In this document: positions 36,376 through 46,032 of the stretch, one piece after another | Position numbering within the stretch: the first letter of the stretch is position 1 | How the letters are laid out: every line of letters begins with the position of its first letter | DNA from: Rhodanobacteraceae bacterium | GTDB lineage: Bacteria; Pseudomonadota; Gammaproteobacteria; Xanthomonadales; Xanthomonadaceae | Reading direction: 5' to 3' | DNA: 64,000 nt | NCBI GenBank assembly: GCA_024233975.1 | Contig: JACKOX010000002.1 | Coordinates: 1 to 64,000, forward strand | Program-made: the position numbers and the translations under genes | Notes under the pieces: model-generated | What the model was told of the DNA's origin: nothing | Databases searched by the model: none | The model's input: only the letters and a program-made list of their open reading frames with translations

Positions 36376-36460
36376 GACTTTCCTGCGTTTGTTGCGGTGC
36401 AATATAGGGCGTGCAGGATACCCCAAGCCGCTGGAGCTGGCACTCCAGACGATGGTCGGA

Positions 36461-38074
36461 TCAGCGCCAGCCGACGTAGAAGCCGCGGGCCGGCAGGGTC
36501 AGGCGCGGGCCGTCGGGCTCGGCCGTGGGCAGGCCGTGGCCGGTGTCGCCGGTCAGTCCGACCAGCGCGTCCAGCCTCACCTCGCGGGACTGGTTGGACA
36601 GGTTGAACAGCAACAAGGCGTGCTCGCCGTCCAGCTGGCGCTCGAAGCCCAGGATGGGTGCCGGCAGGTCGAGAAAGTGGATGTCGCCGCCGGTCAGTGC
36701 GGGGTGCTGACCGCGCCAGGCCAGTAGCTGGCGGAAGCGTCGCAGCGGGCTGCCCGGCTGGGTTTCCTGCCGCGACACACTGAGCGCGCGGTGCGCGGCA
36801 GGCACCGGCAGCCAGGGATCGCCCTGACTGAAGCCGGCGCCGTCCTCGTCGGTCCAGGGCATGGGCGTGCGGCAGCCATCGCGACCCTTGAAGCTGGGCC
36901 AGAACGTCTTCCCATACGGGTCCTGCAGCAGCTCGAAGGGCACGTCGGCCTCGGGCAGGCCGAGCTCTTCGCCCTGGTAGATGCAGACCGAACCGCGCAG
37001 GCAGCAGGCCAGCGCATGCAGCTGGCTGGCGAGGCCCGGATGCGGTTCCGCGCCACCCCAGCGCGTCACCACGCGGGTGACGTCGTGGTTGGAGACCGAC
37101 CAGCAGGGCCAGCCCTCGTGCATCTTCGCTTCCTGCGTTTCCACGGTGCCGCGGATGTACGCGGCGGAGCTGTCATCGGTGAGCAGCTCGAAGCTGTAGC
37201 CCATGTGCAGGCGTTCAGGGCCGGTGTATTCGGCCATGGTCGCCAGCGAGTCCTCCGCGGAGATTTCGCCGAGCGCGCCGACATCCGGGTATTGGTCCAT
37301 CAGCGCACGCAGGCGTTCGAGGAAGGCCAGGTTCTCGGGCTGCGTGTTGTTGTAGAAGTGGTACTGGAAGGCGTACGGGTTATCCGGCGCGAAGCCGCGC
37401 CCGACGCGCAGCTCCGGCGGCTTTGCCGGGTTGTCGCGCAACTGGCGGTCGTGGAAACAGAAGTTGATGGCGTCCAGGCGCAGGCCGTCGACGCCGCGGT
37501 CCAGCCAGAACTTCACGTTGTCCAGCGCCGCCTGCTGCACTTCCGGGTTGTGGAAGTTGAGGTCGGGCTGCGACACCAGGAAATTGTGCAGGTAGTACTG
37601 CTGGCGGCGCGGTTCCCACTGCCAGGCGCAGCCGCCGAACAGCGACTGCCAGTTGTTGGGCGGCGTGCCGTCGGGCTGCGCATCGGCCCAGACGTACCAG
37701 TCGGCTTTCGGGTTGCTGCGGTCCTCGCGGCTTTTGATGAACCACGGATGCGCGATCGAGCTGTGGCTCAGCACCTGGTCGATCATCACCTTGAGGCCGA
37801 GCACATGGGCGCGTGCCAGCAGGCGGTCGAAGTCTTCCAGCGTGCCAAATAGCGGATCGACATCGCGGTAGTCGGCGATGTCATAGCCGAAGTCGGCCAT
37901 CGGTGAACGGAAGAACGGCGATATCCAGATCGCGTCCACGCCGAGTCCTGCGATGTAGTCGAGCTTCGCCTCGATGCCGCGCAGGTCGCCGACGCCGTCG
38001 CCATTCATGTCCAGGAAGCTGCGCGGGTAGATCTGGTAGATCACCGCGCCATGCCACCAGTTCGATTTGTGCAT
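36461..38074 (-). CDS. Alpha-glucosidase, GH13 (XgtA-like)
   Basis: 537 residues without a signal peptide, so probably cytosolic. GH13 catalytic residues: nucleophile Asp201 (GLRLDAINF), acid/base Glu270 (GALGEIS), stabiliser Asp331 (SVSNHDVTR). Length and motif spacing fit the GH13_23 alpha-glucosidases such as Xanthomonas XgtA, which split maltose and short maltodextrins to glucose and can transfer glucosyl groups. ATG 38074 is chosen because GGGAGGGA directly precedes it; a second ATG lies 12 bases upstream. It diverges from the symporter gene, with a LacI-type palindrome in between. Confidence 0.93.
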   Translation of the reverse strand: MHKSNWWHGAVIYQIYPRSFLDMNGDGVGDLRGIEAKLDYIAGLGVDAIWISPFFRSPMADFGYDIADYRDVDPLFGTLEDFDRLLARAHVLGLKVMIDQVLSHSSIAHPWFIKSREDRSNPKADWYVWADAQPDGTPPNNWQSLFGGCAWQWEPRRQQYYLHNFLVSQPDLNFHNPEVQQAALDNVKFWLDRGVDGLRLDAINFCFHDRQLRDNPAKPPELRVGRGFAPDNPYAFQYHFYNNTQPENLAFLERLRALMDQYPDVGALGEISAEDSLATMAEYTGPERLHMGYSFELLTDDSSAAYIRGTVETQEAKMHEGWPCWSVSNHDVTRVVTRWGGAEPHPGLASQLHALACCLRGSVCIYQGEELGLPEADVPFELLQDPYGKTFWPSFKGRDGCRTPMPWTDEDGAGFSQGDPWLPVPAAHRALSVSRQETQPGSPLRRFRQLLAWRGQHPALTGGDIHFLDLPAPILGFERQLDGEHALLLFNLSNQSREVRLDALVGLTGDTGHGLPTAEPDGPRLTLPARGFYVGWR

Positions 38075-38154
38075 GGTCCCTCCCATGAGCCGGAAGCGTG
38101 AGCTTCACGGCGTGGTTCGACAGCTTACCCAGCCGTGCCACGATGGGGTCTGGA

Positions 38155-38168
38155 TGCAAACGTATTCA
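38155..38168. promoter_or_regulatory. LacI-type operator, site 1 (alpha-glucosidase / symporter)
   Basis: TGCAAACGTATTCA, a 14-bp imperfect palindrome centred on CG, in the gap between divergent genes at 38074 and 38234. It matches sites 2 (48799) and 3 (61792) at 12 or more of 14 positions. A central CG with mirrored arms is the usual shape of LacI-family operators; the local LacI gene at 55001 is the natural candidate. Confidence 0.7.
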
Positions 38169-38233
38169 TGCCGAAGGCGCTACGAACCGGCGGCGCTTGC
38201 GCCTAACGTGCGGGGCACGCTAGGAGTGGCGTG

Positions 38234-39667
38234 ATGGCGGGAGGGGCCATGCACAACCTGATCCAGTTCGCCGTGTTCGCGGCGTTGACGTTGGCCGTGG
38301 CCGCTGCCACGTGGTGGCGATGCCGCCATGCGCAGCATGACGCCAGCGCCGCGCGAGACTACTTCCTGGCCGGCGGTCGACTGGCCTGGCCCTATATCGC
38401 CGGCTCACTGCTGCTGACCAATATCAGCGCCGAGCAGATCGTCGGCATGAACGGCGCCCAGGTGGCGCTGGTGGCGTGGTGGGAGTTCGGCGCCATCGCC
38501 GGCCTGCTGGTGCTGGCGCATGTGCTGATTCCTCTCTATTACCGCTATGGCTGCACGACCACCACCGAGCTGATCGAGCGCCGCCTGGGTGACTCCGGGC
38601 TGCGCGCGGCCGTCGCCGTGCTGTTCCTGATCGGCTACCTGTGCATCCTGCTGCCGGTGGTGCTCTACACCGGCTCGCTGTTCATGAAGTCCATGTTCGG
38701 GTTGGACCTGCCCATATTCGTGATCGCGCTGTGCTTCGCGCTGGTTGGCCTGGCTTATGCCGCCTTCGGTGGCCTGCGCGCGATCGCCATTTCCGATACC
38801 TATAACGGCATCGGCCTGCTGGTGCTGGGCGGCACGGTGACCGTGCTGGCGCTGAAGGCCATCGACTTCGATCTCAGCGGTATCCCCGCCGAGCGGCTGA
38901 CCCTGTGGGGTGGCCCGGACTCCGACATTCCGTGGACCACACTGCTGACCGGCATGCTGTTCATTCACGTCTTCTACTGGGGCACCAACATGGTGATCGC
39001 CCAGCGCGCGCTGGCGGCGAATTCGGTGCACGAGGCGCGCAAGGGCCTGTATGCCGCAGCTGCCTTCAAGCTGGTGATGCCACTGATCGTCGTGCTGCCG
39101 GGTCTGATCGCCTACAAGCTCTATGGCGATATCGGGGATGCCGCCTACGGTCGGCTGGTCGGTGGCGTGCTGCCGTCGTGGCTGTCCGGCGCCTTCGCCG
39201 CGGTGATCGCCGGCGCAGTGCTGTCCAGCTACAACTCCTGCCTCAACTCGGCCTCCGCGCTTTACAGCTGCGACATCCACGCGCGCTACGTGAACGCCGA
39301 TGCGGATCCAAAGAAGATCGGCCAGCGCGTGGCCCTGCTGTTCGCCATCGGTTCGCTGCTGATGGTGCCGGTCTATGAATACTCACGCAGCATCGTCGAC
39401 ACGCTGCAGCGGCTGAACGGCCTGTATTCCATGCCGGTGCTGGCCATCTTCATCACCGCCGTGGCCATGCCCTGGGTGAACGGACGCGCGGCACGTATTG
39501 GTCTCGTGTTCGGTGCGGCCCTGTACGCGATCTTCACCTTCGTCTGGTCGCCGCTGCATTACATCCACCTGATGGCGATCACCCTGGCATCGACGCTGCT
39601 GGTGATCCTGCTGGTTGACCGGTTGATGCCGCGGCAGCTGCCGGTGCCAGTCGCTGATGCGGGCTGA
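38234..39667 (+). CDS. Sodium:sugar symporter (SSS/SLC5 family)
   Basis: 477 residues with about 13-14 transmembrane helices. SLC5 features include LLLTNISAEQIVGMNGAQVA in the first core helix and the conserved TYNGIGLLVLGGTVTVL and SSYNSCLNSASALYSCDI segments. It probably brings glucose or galactose-type sugars into the cell with Na+. ATG 38234 has AGGAG 7 bases upstream; ATG 38249 with GGGAGGGG is a good alternative. First gene of a unit with pulA (4-bp gap), the halogenase and GH97. Confidence 0.9.
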   Translation: MAGGAMHNLIQFAVFAALTLAVAAATWWRCRHAQHDASAARDYFLAGGRLAWPYIAGSLLLTNISAEQIVGMNGAQVALVAWWEFGAIAGLLVLAHVLIPLYYRYGCTTTTELIERRLGDSGLRAAVAVLFLIGYLCILLPVVLYTGSLFMKSMFGLDLPIFVIALCFALVGLAYAAFGGLRAIAISDTYNGIGLLVLGGTVTVLALKAIDFDLSGIPAERLTLWGGPDSDIPWTTLLTGMLFIHVFYWGTNMVIAQRALAANSVHEARKGLYAAAAFKLVMPLIVVLPGLIAYKLYGDIGDAAYGRLVGGVLPSWLSGAFAAVIAGAVLSSYNSCLNSASALYSCDIHARYVNADADPKKIGQRVALLFAIGSLLMVPVYEYSRSIVDTLQRLNGLYSMPVLAIFITAVAMPWVNGRAARIGLVFGAALYAIFTFVWSPLHYIHLMAITLASTLLVILLVDRLMPRQLPVPVADAG

Positions 39668-39671
39668 GTCG

Positions 39672-42446
39672 ATGCGGCGCTGGTCGATCTCGCTATCTGC
39701 CCTGTTGCTGTCGGGGTTCACCGCTTCGGTCATGGCGCAGGTGTCACTGGCGGACTGCGACGCCGATGACTTCGCCACCACGCTTAGTCCTGCTTCCGGC
39801 AACCCGGCGGCGACGGCTGTCTGGATCGACGGAAGCCGGTTGATCTGGCCTGGACAAACCGCCGGCCGCTATCGCCTGTATCACGCGGCCAGCGGGCAGA
39901 TGAAGGCGACCGTCGGGCAAGAGGTGCTCGGCGCCGATGCCGTTCTGGAGCTTCGCCAGGACGACGAGCCGCTGGATGATCTGGAAGCCGTCGCCTTCGC
40001 CTATCTTGGTGAAGGCGAGCGGCTGCGGCTGACGAACGGCACGCTGGCCGAACATGTCGACTGGATGCAGGGGCAGACGCTGTTGGTTCGCGAGGACGCC
40101 ACCGGCCGCGTCGAAGCGGCGGCCGCGCTGCAGTCTGGCGCCTTGCTGGATGCGCTGTTTGGCGAGCAGGCCGCGAAGGCATCGCTGGGTGCGGCGCCGG
40201 GAGTGGACGAAACCGGCTTCGCGCTATGGGCACCGACCGCCCGTCGCGTCGATGTCTGCGTCTTTCCCGGACCGCAGGAAGCGGCCGCCGAGCGCTTGGC
40301 CATGCAGCCGGATCCGTCCAGTGGCGTCTGGCGTACGGGTCAGGAGGGCGATCTCCATGGTCGCTACTACCGCTATCTGGTCGAGGTCTATGTGCCGGGC
40401 ACGGGCTGGGTGCTCAACCGGGTGACCGATCCGTATTCGGTGAGCCTGTCGGCTGATTCGCGGCGTTCGCAGGTGCTTGATCTAAAGGGTGCCGACACCC
40501 TGCCCGAAGGTTGGCAGGATGCACCGCGACCTTCGCCTGCCGAGCATGCCGTCGATGCGGTGCTGTATGAGCTGCATGTGAGGGATTTTTCCGTCGCCGA
40601 CAGCAGCGTGCCGGAGGCTGATCGAGGCAACTATGCGGCTTTCGGTCATCCGGACAGCGACGGCATGCGTCACCTCAGGGCTTTGGCCGATGCAGGGATC
40701 ACCGACCTGCACTTGATGCCGGTGTTCGATATCGCGTCCATTCCAGAAATCGGCTGCGTCACGCCAGCGATTCCACAGGGCGACGATCCCGAAGCCCTGC
40801 AGACGGCGATTGCCGAGGTGGCTGCCCGGGATTGCTACAACTGGGGCTATGACCCGCTGCACTACGGCGCGCCGGAAGGCAGCTACGCCAGTGACGCCAT
40901 GCACGGCGAGGTGCGGGTGCGCGAGCTGCGCGCGGCAATCCAGGCCCTACACGGCATCGGTCTGCGCGTCGGCATGGACGTGGTCTACAACCACACGCCG
41001 GCCAGCGGACAGGCGCTGCATTCGGTGTTGGATCGCATCGTCCCCGGCTACTACCAGCGGCTCAGTCCGGTCGGCGAGGTCGAGCGCTCGACCTGCTGCG
41101 CGAACACCGCCACCGAACGGCGCATGATGGCGAAGCTGATGATCGACACGGCTGTGCGCTGGGTTCGCGACTATCGCATCGACGCCTTCCGTTTCGATCT
41201 CATGGGCCACCAGCCGCGCGCCGCCATGGAACAACTGCAGCTGGCGGTGGATGCGGCTGCCGGTCGGCACATCGCGCTGATGGGTGAAGGCTGGAACTTC
41301 GGCGAGGTCCAGGACGGCGCGCGCTTCGTGCAGGCAGCCCAGGGCCGACTCGATGGCAGCGGCATCGGTAGCTTCAATGACCGTGCCCGTGATGGCGTGC
41401 GCGGCGGCGGTTGCTGCGACAGAGGCGAGGCGTTGCTGCAGCCGGGCTGGAGCAACGGGCTGGCGGATAGAGATGACGCCGACAGTCGCCGGGAGCTGGA
41501 GCGGAGAGCCGACTGGATCCGCGCCGGCTTGGCCGCTTCGTTGCGCGACTTCACGCTGTCGGGCGAGGACGGCCTGATACGACGCCTCGACGAAATCGAC
41601 TACAAGGGACAGCCTGCCGGCTTCGTCAGTGAGCCGGATGAAGTCGTGAACTACGTGTCGAACCACGACAACCTGACCCTGTTCGACAACAATGTGTTCA
41701 AGCTGCCGACCAACAGTTCGGCCATGGATCGTGCCCAGGCGCAGCTGCTGGCGGCGGCCGTGGTGGCCTTCGGTCAGGGTATCGCCTACTTCCACGCCGG
41801 CATCGAGCAGCTGCGCAGCAAGTCGCTGGACCGCAACAGTTTCGACTCCGGCGATGCCTTCAACCGCATCGACTGGACCCTGAGCGACAACGGTTTCGGC
41901 ATCGGCCTGCCAATGGCGAATGACAACGCGTCGAGCTGGCCGCAGATGCGGCCGCTGATTGCCGATCCCGACATCAAGCCATCGTCGGCGGCGATGCGCT
42001 GGATGAATGCGGCGTTCCTTGACCTGCTGCGCATCCGCGCCAGCACGCGACTGTTTCGACTGCCCGATGCGGAGGCGATCCGCTCACGACTGAGCTTTCC
42101 GAAGCTGCTGGGCGAATCGCCGCCGGGCGTGATCGTGGAGCGACTGGATGGTCGCGGCATGGAAGACGCCGCATTTTCGGAGATGCTGCTGCTGTTCAAT
42201 CCCGCAGCGGCCTCCGCGACATTGCGCCTGCCCGGCGAATGCGGAATGCCATGGCGGCTGCATCCGGTGATGGCCAGCGAATCGACGGCCGATCAGAGGC
42301 CGCGGACCGAAGCGCACTATGATCAGGGCCATGGACAGTTCCGCATTCCACCGCGCAGCGCGCTGGTCTACGTGATTCCACCCAACCTCAAGGACGACCG
42401 CACCCAAGGCTGCGGCAGCAAGGCAGACGGAGAAGATCAGGCATGA
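39672..42446 (+). CDS. pulA: Secreted pullulanase-type alpha-1,6-glucosidase (GH13)
   Basis: 924 residues from ATG 39672, which gives a clean signal peptide (MRRWSISLSALLLSGFTASVMA-Q). ATG 39657 adds five residues and overlaps the symporter. An N-terminal CBM48-like domain (ETGFALWAPTARRVDVCVF, about residue 175) precedes the catalytic barrel with the type I pullulanase motif YNWGYDP (about 389-395), nucleophile Asp509 (FRFDLMG), acid/base Glu539 (LMGEGWNFG) and Asp666 (VSNHDN). It would cut alpha-1,6 branch points of maltodextrins in the periplasm or outside. It overlaps the halogenase gene by 4 bp. Confidence 0.92.
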   Translation: MRRWSISLSALLLSGFTASVMAQVSLADCDADDFATTLSPASGNPAATAVWIDGSRLIWPGQTAGRYRLYHAASGQMKATVGQEVLGADAVLELRQDDEPLDDLEAVAFAYLGEGERLRLTNGTLAEHVDWMQGQTLLVREDATGRVEAAAALQSGALLDALFGEQAAKASLGAAPGVDETGFALWAPTARRVDVCVFPGPQEAAAERLAMQPDPSSGVWRTGQEGDLHGRYYRYLVEVYVPGTGWVLNRVTDPYSVSLSADSRRSQVLDLKGADTLPEGWQDAPRPSPAEHAVDAVLYELHVRDFSVADSSVPEADRGNYAAFGHPDSDGMRHLRALADAGITDLHLMPVFDIASIPEIGCVTPAIPQGDDPEALQTAIAEVAARDCYNWGYDPLHYGAPEGSYASDAMHGEVRVRELRAAIQALHGIGLRVGMDVVYNHTPASGQALHSVLDRIVPGYYQRLSPVGEVERSTCCANTATERRMMAKLMIDTAVRWVRDYRIDAFRFDLMGHQPRAAMEQLQLAVDAAAGRHIALMGEGWNFGEVQDGARFVQAAQGRLDGSGIGSFNDRARDGVRGGGCCDRGEALLQPGWSNGLADRDDADSRRELERRADWIRAGLAASLRDFTLSGEDGLIRRLDEIDYKGQPAGFVSEPDEVVNYVSNHDNLTLFDNNVFKLPTNSSAMDRAQAQLLAAAVVAFGQGIAYFHAGIEQLRSKSLDRNSFDSGDAFNRIDWTLSDNGFGIGLPMANDNASSWPQMRPLIADPDIKPSSAAMRWMNAAFLDLLRIRASTRLFRLPDAEAIRSRLSFPKLLGESPPGVIVERLDGRGMEDAAFSEMLLLFNPAAASATLRLPGECGMPWRLHPVMASESTADQRPRTEAHYDQGHGQFRIPPRSALVYVIPPNLKDDRTQGCGSKADGEDQA

Positions 42447-43954
42447 CGGATTCCCAGGTTCGCGACGTGGTCATCGTGGGTGGCGGCACGGCCGGCTGGA
42501 TGGTGGCCTCGGCGCTGTCCAGGGTGCTCGGACCGCAGCACAGCATCCGCCTGATCGAGTCGGATGAGATCGGCACGGTCGGTGTCGGCGAAGCGACCAT
42601 CCCGATGATCAAGCTGTTCAACCAGACGCTGGAGCTGGACGAGATGGACTTCGTCCGTCGCACCAGCGGTTCGTTCAAGCTGGGCATCGAGTTCGTGAAC
42701 TGGGGCCGATTGGGCGACAGTTACATCCACGGCTTCGGCAAGATCGGTCAGGACCTCGGCGCGCTGCCGTTCTACCAGTACTGGCTGAAGCTGAATCTGT
42801 CCGGACGCGCTGGCCCGATGGATGACTATTCCATCAACACGCGGGCCGCGCGCGACGGCAAGTTCCTGCCGGCGGCGAACGACCGCCCCAACTCGCCGCT
42901 GGCCGACATCGGCTACGCCTACCACTTCGATGCCACGCAGTACGCGCGCTACCTGCGCGAATACGCCGAGGCGCGCGGCGTGCAGCGGATCGAGGGCAAG
43001 GTGGTCGACGTCACGTTGAACGGTGAGAGTGGCTTCGTGGAATCAGTGACGCTGGAAAGTGGCGATACCGTCGCCGGACAGCTGTTCATCGACTGCTCGG
43101 GTTTCCGTGGCCTGCTGATCGAGCAGGCGCTGAAAACGGGTTACGAGGACTGGAGCCACTGGCTGCCCTGTGATCGCGCCGTCGCCGTGCAATGCGAAAG
43201 CACCGATGCCCTGACGCCATACACCCGCTCCACCGCGCTGGAAGCCGGCTGGCAGTGGCGCATCCCGCTGCAGCACCGGGTCGGCAATGGCTACGTGTAC
43301 TGCTCGCGCTTCATCAGCGATGACGAAGCCAGCGCGCGGGTTGTTGGCAACCTAGAGGGTGCTGCGATCACCGAACCGCGCGTGCTGCGCTTCGTCACCG
43401 GCAAGCGGCGGAAGTTCTGGAATCGCAACGTGATCGCCATGGGCCTGGCCAGCGGTTTCATGGAACCACTGGAGTCCACCAGCATCCACCTGATCCAGTC
43501 GGCGATCGCGCGACTGATCGCCTTCTTCCCAAGTGCCGGTTTCGATCCGATCGACATCAAGGAATACAACACGCACACCGACTTCGAGTTTGATCGAATC
43601 CGTGACTTCCTGATCCTCCACTACCACGCCACCGAGCGTGACGACACGCCGTTCTGGGACTACTGCCGGACCATGCAGGTGCCCGAGCTGTTGAAGCACC
43701 GCATGCAGCTGTTCCGCACCCACGGCCGCTTCTTCCGCGACAACGCCGAGCTGTTCGCCGAACCGAGCTGGGTGCAGGTGATGATCGGCCAGCGCTGGAT
43801 GCCGGAGGGCTACCACCCGCTGGTGGATGCCTTTGGCGACGAGAAGGTTCTGCAGCACGTGGAAGGCGTGCGCGCGGTGATCGCCAACTGCTCGCAGGCC
43901 ATGCCGACGCATGGGGCCTTCATCGAGCGCTACTGCAAGGCGCCGATGGCATGA
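42443..43954 (+). CDS. Flavin-dependent (tryptophan-type) halogenase
   Basis: 503 residues. FAD-binding GGGTAGW at residues 13-19 and GEATIP at 49-54. The lysine thought to form the lysine-haloamine lies in SGSFKLGIEFVNW (Lys79, the same number as in PrnA). The WxWxIP motif that separates halogenases from monooxygenases is WQWRIP (270-275). EPLESTSIHLIQ is another family block. It lacks a signal peptide, so it acts in the cytosol and would need a flavin reductase from elsewhere. It is coupled by ATGA overlaps to pulA and to the GH97 gene. The substrate is unknown; related Xanthomonas enzymes brominate free indoles. Confidence 0.9.
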   Translation: MTDSQVRDVVIVGGGTAGWMVASALSRVLGPQHSIRLIESDEIGTVGVGEATIPMIKLFNQTLELDEMDFVRRTSGSFKLGIEFVNWGRLGDSYIHGFGKIGQDLGALPFYQYWLKLNLSGRAGPMDDYSINTRAARDGKFLPAANDRPNSPLADIGYAYHFDATQYARYLREYAEARGVQRIEGKVVDVTLNGESGFVESVTLESGDTVAGQLFIDCSGFRGLLIEQALKTGYEDWSHWLPCDRAVAVQCESTDALTPYTRSTALEAGWQWRIPLQHRVGNGYVYCSRFISDDEASARVVGNLEGAAITEPRVLRFVTGKRRKFWNRNVIAMGLASGFMEPLESTSIHLIQSAIARLIAFFPSAGFDPIDIKEYNTHTDFEFDRIRDFLILHYHATERDDTPFWDYCRTMQVPELLKHRMQLFRTHGRFFRDNAELFAEPSWVQVMIGQRWMPEGYHPLVDAFGDEKVLQHVEGVRAVIANCSQAMPTHGAFIERYCKAPMA

Positions 43955-45981
43955 GGCTTGGATGGACTTGGATCGCCGCCTGCGTGGCGGCGACGTGGAT
44001 GTCCGTGTCCTTGCCGGCAGCTGCTGCCGACGTGGCGAGCTTGGAGTCGCCGGGCCACGTGCTGTCGGTCACGCTGTCGGTGGATGGTGATGGGCGACTC
44101 GACTATCGCGTCGATCGTCTGGGCGACGAAGTGATCGCGCCGTCCCGGCTGGGATTGCTGCTGGGCAATGCGCGTGCGCTGAGTCGCTATCTCCAGTTCG
44201 AGAACGCCGAGCGCCGCGAAGAGGACGTAACCTGGGAGCAGCCCTGGGGCGAGCGACGACTGGTTCGCGACCGCTATACCGAGATGACGGCGCACTTCGT
44301 GCAGAAGCGGAGCGGCGTGCGCGTGGACGTGGTGTTCCGCCTTTACGACGATGGCCTCGGTTTCCGTTATGCGATTCCGGCGCAGGAAGGGCTGGATCAC
44401 GTCGAGATCGAGGATGAACTGACAGAGTTCACCATCGCCGAGCCGGCCAGCGCCTGGTGGATTCCCGCAGGTGAGTGGAATCGCTATGAATATCTCTACC
44501 AGCGCACGCCGCTGAATCAGGTCGGCCGCGCACATACGCCGCTGACGCTGCGCACCGATGCCGGCCTGCATGTCGCCATCCATGAGGCGGCGCTGGTCGA
44601 TTATCCCGGCATGTGGCTGACGCGTCCGGAAGGCCAGCGCCTGCGCGCGCAGCTGGCGCCGGGCGGCGCTAAGCGCAGCCTGCCGATGACCACGCCGTGG
44701 CGCAGCGTGCAGATCAGCGACGATGCGGCCGGACTGGCGGATTCCAATCTGATCCTCAACCTCAACGAGCCGAACCGCTTGGGCGACGTCAGCTGGTTCA
44801 AACCGGGCAAGTACGCCGGGGTCTGGTGGTCCTTGCATCTGCAGACGGAAAGCTGGGCTGCCGGTGACCAGCACGGAGCGACCACCGCGAACACCCAACG
44901 CTACATCGACTTTGCCGCCGACAACGGCCTCATGGGCGTGCTGGTGGAAGGCTGGAATCGCGGCTGGAACGGCGACTGGTTCGGCTGGGGGCGCGAATTC
45001 GAGTTCGCCGGCGCCAGCGAGGATTTCGACCTCGATACGCTGTCCGACTACGCGAAGAAGAAAGGCGTGCAGTTGATCCTGCATCACGAAACCGGCTGCG
45101 CGGTCAGCCGTTACGAGCGCCAGTTGAGTGATGCGATGACGCTGGCCGAGAAGCACGGCGTGCATGCGATCAAGGCCGGCTACGTCTGCGATGCCGGACA
45201 GGTACAGCGCCAGGATGTGGAGGGCGGTCCGATTCGTCGTGAGTGGCATGACGGACAATGGATGTCGAACCACTTCCTGCGCGTACTGGAGGAGGCGGCG
45301 AAACACCGGGTTGCCATCAACAGTCATGAGCCGATCAAGGACACCGGCTTGCGTCGTACCTGGCCGAACTGGATTTCGCGCGAAGGCGCCCGCGGCATGG
45401 AATACAACGCCTGGGGAAATCCGAAGAATCCGCCCAGCCACGAGGTGAACCTGGTCTACACGCGGCTGTTGTCCGGTCCGATGGACTACACGCCGGGCGT
45501 CGTCAGCCTGAAGGGGCGTGGCGACACGCCGATCCCCTCGACGCTGGCGCGGCAGCTGGCGCTGTACGTGGTGATCTACAGCCCCATCCAGATGCTGGCC
45601 GACCTGCCGGAGCACTACGCCGAGCATCCCGAGGTGATGCCGTTCCTGCGCGCGGTGCCGACCGACTGGGAAAGCAGCCAGCTGGTGGCCGGCGAGGTGG
45701 GCGAGTACGCGGTGATGGCCCGGCGTGATCGCAACAGCAGCGCGTGGTACGTCGGCGCGATCACGGACGAGCACGGCCGGCAGATCGATCTTCCGCTGTC
45801 GTTCCTCGATCCGAAACGGAAATACCGCGCCGAGATCTATCGTGATGGCGACGACGCCGATTTCCGCAGCAACCCTTTCGCGTTCGCGAGCGAGACGCGG
45901 ACCGTCACCGCGGCGGATCGATTGCAGCTGCGTATCGCGCCAGGCGGCGGCGAGGCCATACGCTTCGTTCCGCTGCGCTAG
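43951..45981 (+). CDS. GH97 alpha-glucosidase (SusB-like), secreted
   Basis: 676 residues. Signal peptide ending AAA-DVASLES. An N-terminal beta-sandwich (about 30-290, with the family motif RYAIPAQ), a central (beta/alpha)8 barrel from about 300 (VWWSLHLQTESW, GVLVEGWNRGW) and a C-terminal beta domain. The block NSHEPIKDTGLRRTWPNWISREGARGMEYNAWG carries glutamates as in inverting SusB-type enzymes, though the retaining subgroup cannot be fully excluded. It would release glucose from maltodextrins in the periplasm. It overlaps the halogenase by 4 bp (ATGA). Confidence 0.92.
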   Translation: MRLGWTWIAACVAATWMSVSLPAAAADVASLESPGHVLSVTLSVDGDGRLDYRVDRLGDEVIAPSRLGLLLGNARALSRYLQFENAERREEDVTWEQPWGERRLVRDRYTEMTAHFVQKRSGVRVDVVFRLYDDGLGFRYAIPAQEGLDHVEIEDELTEFTIAEPASAWWIPAGEWNRYEYLYQRTPLNQVGRAHTPLTLRTDAGLHVAIHEAALVDYPGMWLTRPEGQRLRAQLAPGGAKRSLPMTTPWRSVQISDDAAGLADSNLILNLNEPNRLGDVSWFKPGKYAGVWWSLHLQTESWAAGDQHGATTANTQRYIDFAADNGLMGVLVEGWNRGWNGDWFGWGREFEFAGASEDFDLDTLSDYAKKKGVQLILHHETGCAVSRYERQLSDAMTLAEKHGVHAIKAGYVCDAGQVQRQDVEGGPIRREWHDGQWMSNHFLRVLEEAAKHRVAINSHEPIKDTGLRRTWPNWISREGARGMEYNAWGNPKNPPSHEVNLVYTRLLSGPMDYTPGVVSLKGRGDTPIPSTLARQLALYVVIYSPIQMLADLPEHYAEHPEVMPFLRAVPTDWESSQLVAGEVGEYAVMARRDRNSSAWYVGAITDEHGRQIDLPLSFLDPKRKYRAEIYRDGDDADFRSNPFAFASETRTVTAADRLQLRIAPGGGEAIRFVPLR

Positions 45982-45995
45982 ATTCCAAAGTACGG

Positions 45996-46032
45996 GATCG
46001 ATGTGCCACCCCGCGGCGGGTGGCTATCGATC
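45996..46032. terminator. Hairpin between convergent GH97 and amylase genes
   Basis: GATCGAT (45996-46002) pairs with ATCGATC (46026-46032), and GCCACCC (46005-46011) with GGGTGGC (46018-46024), around a 6-base loop. It lies at the meeting point of two convergent genes. There is no T run on either strand, so it may be a Rho-independent terminator of poor form or only an mRNA-stabilising hairpin. Confidence 0.45.

Noticed and set aside
43930..45774. Long antisense frame across the GH97 gene
   Set aside because: No start signal, shadow composition, and the plus-strand gene is coupled to its neighbours.
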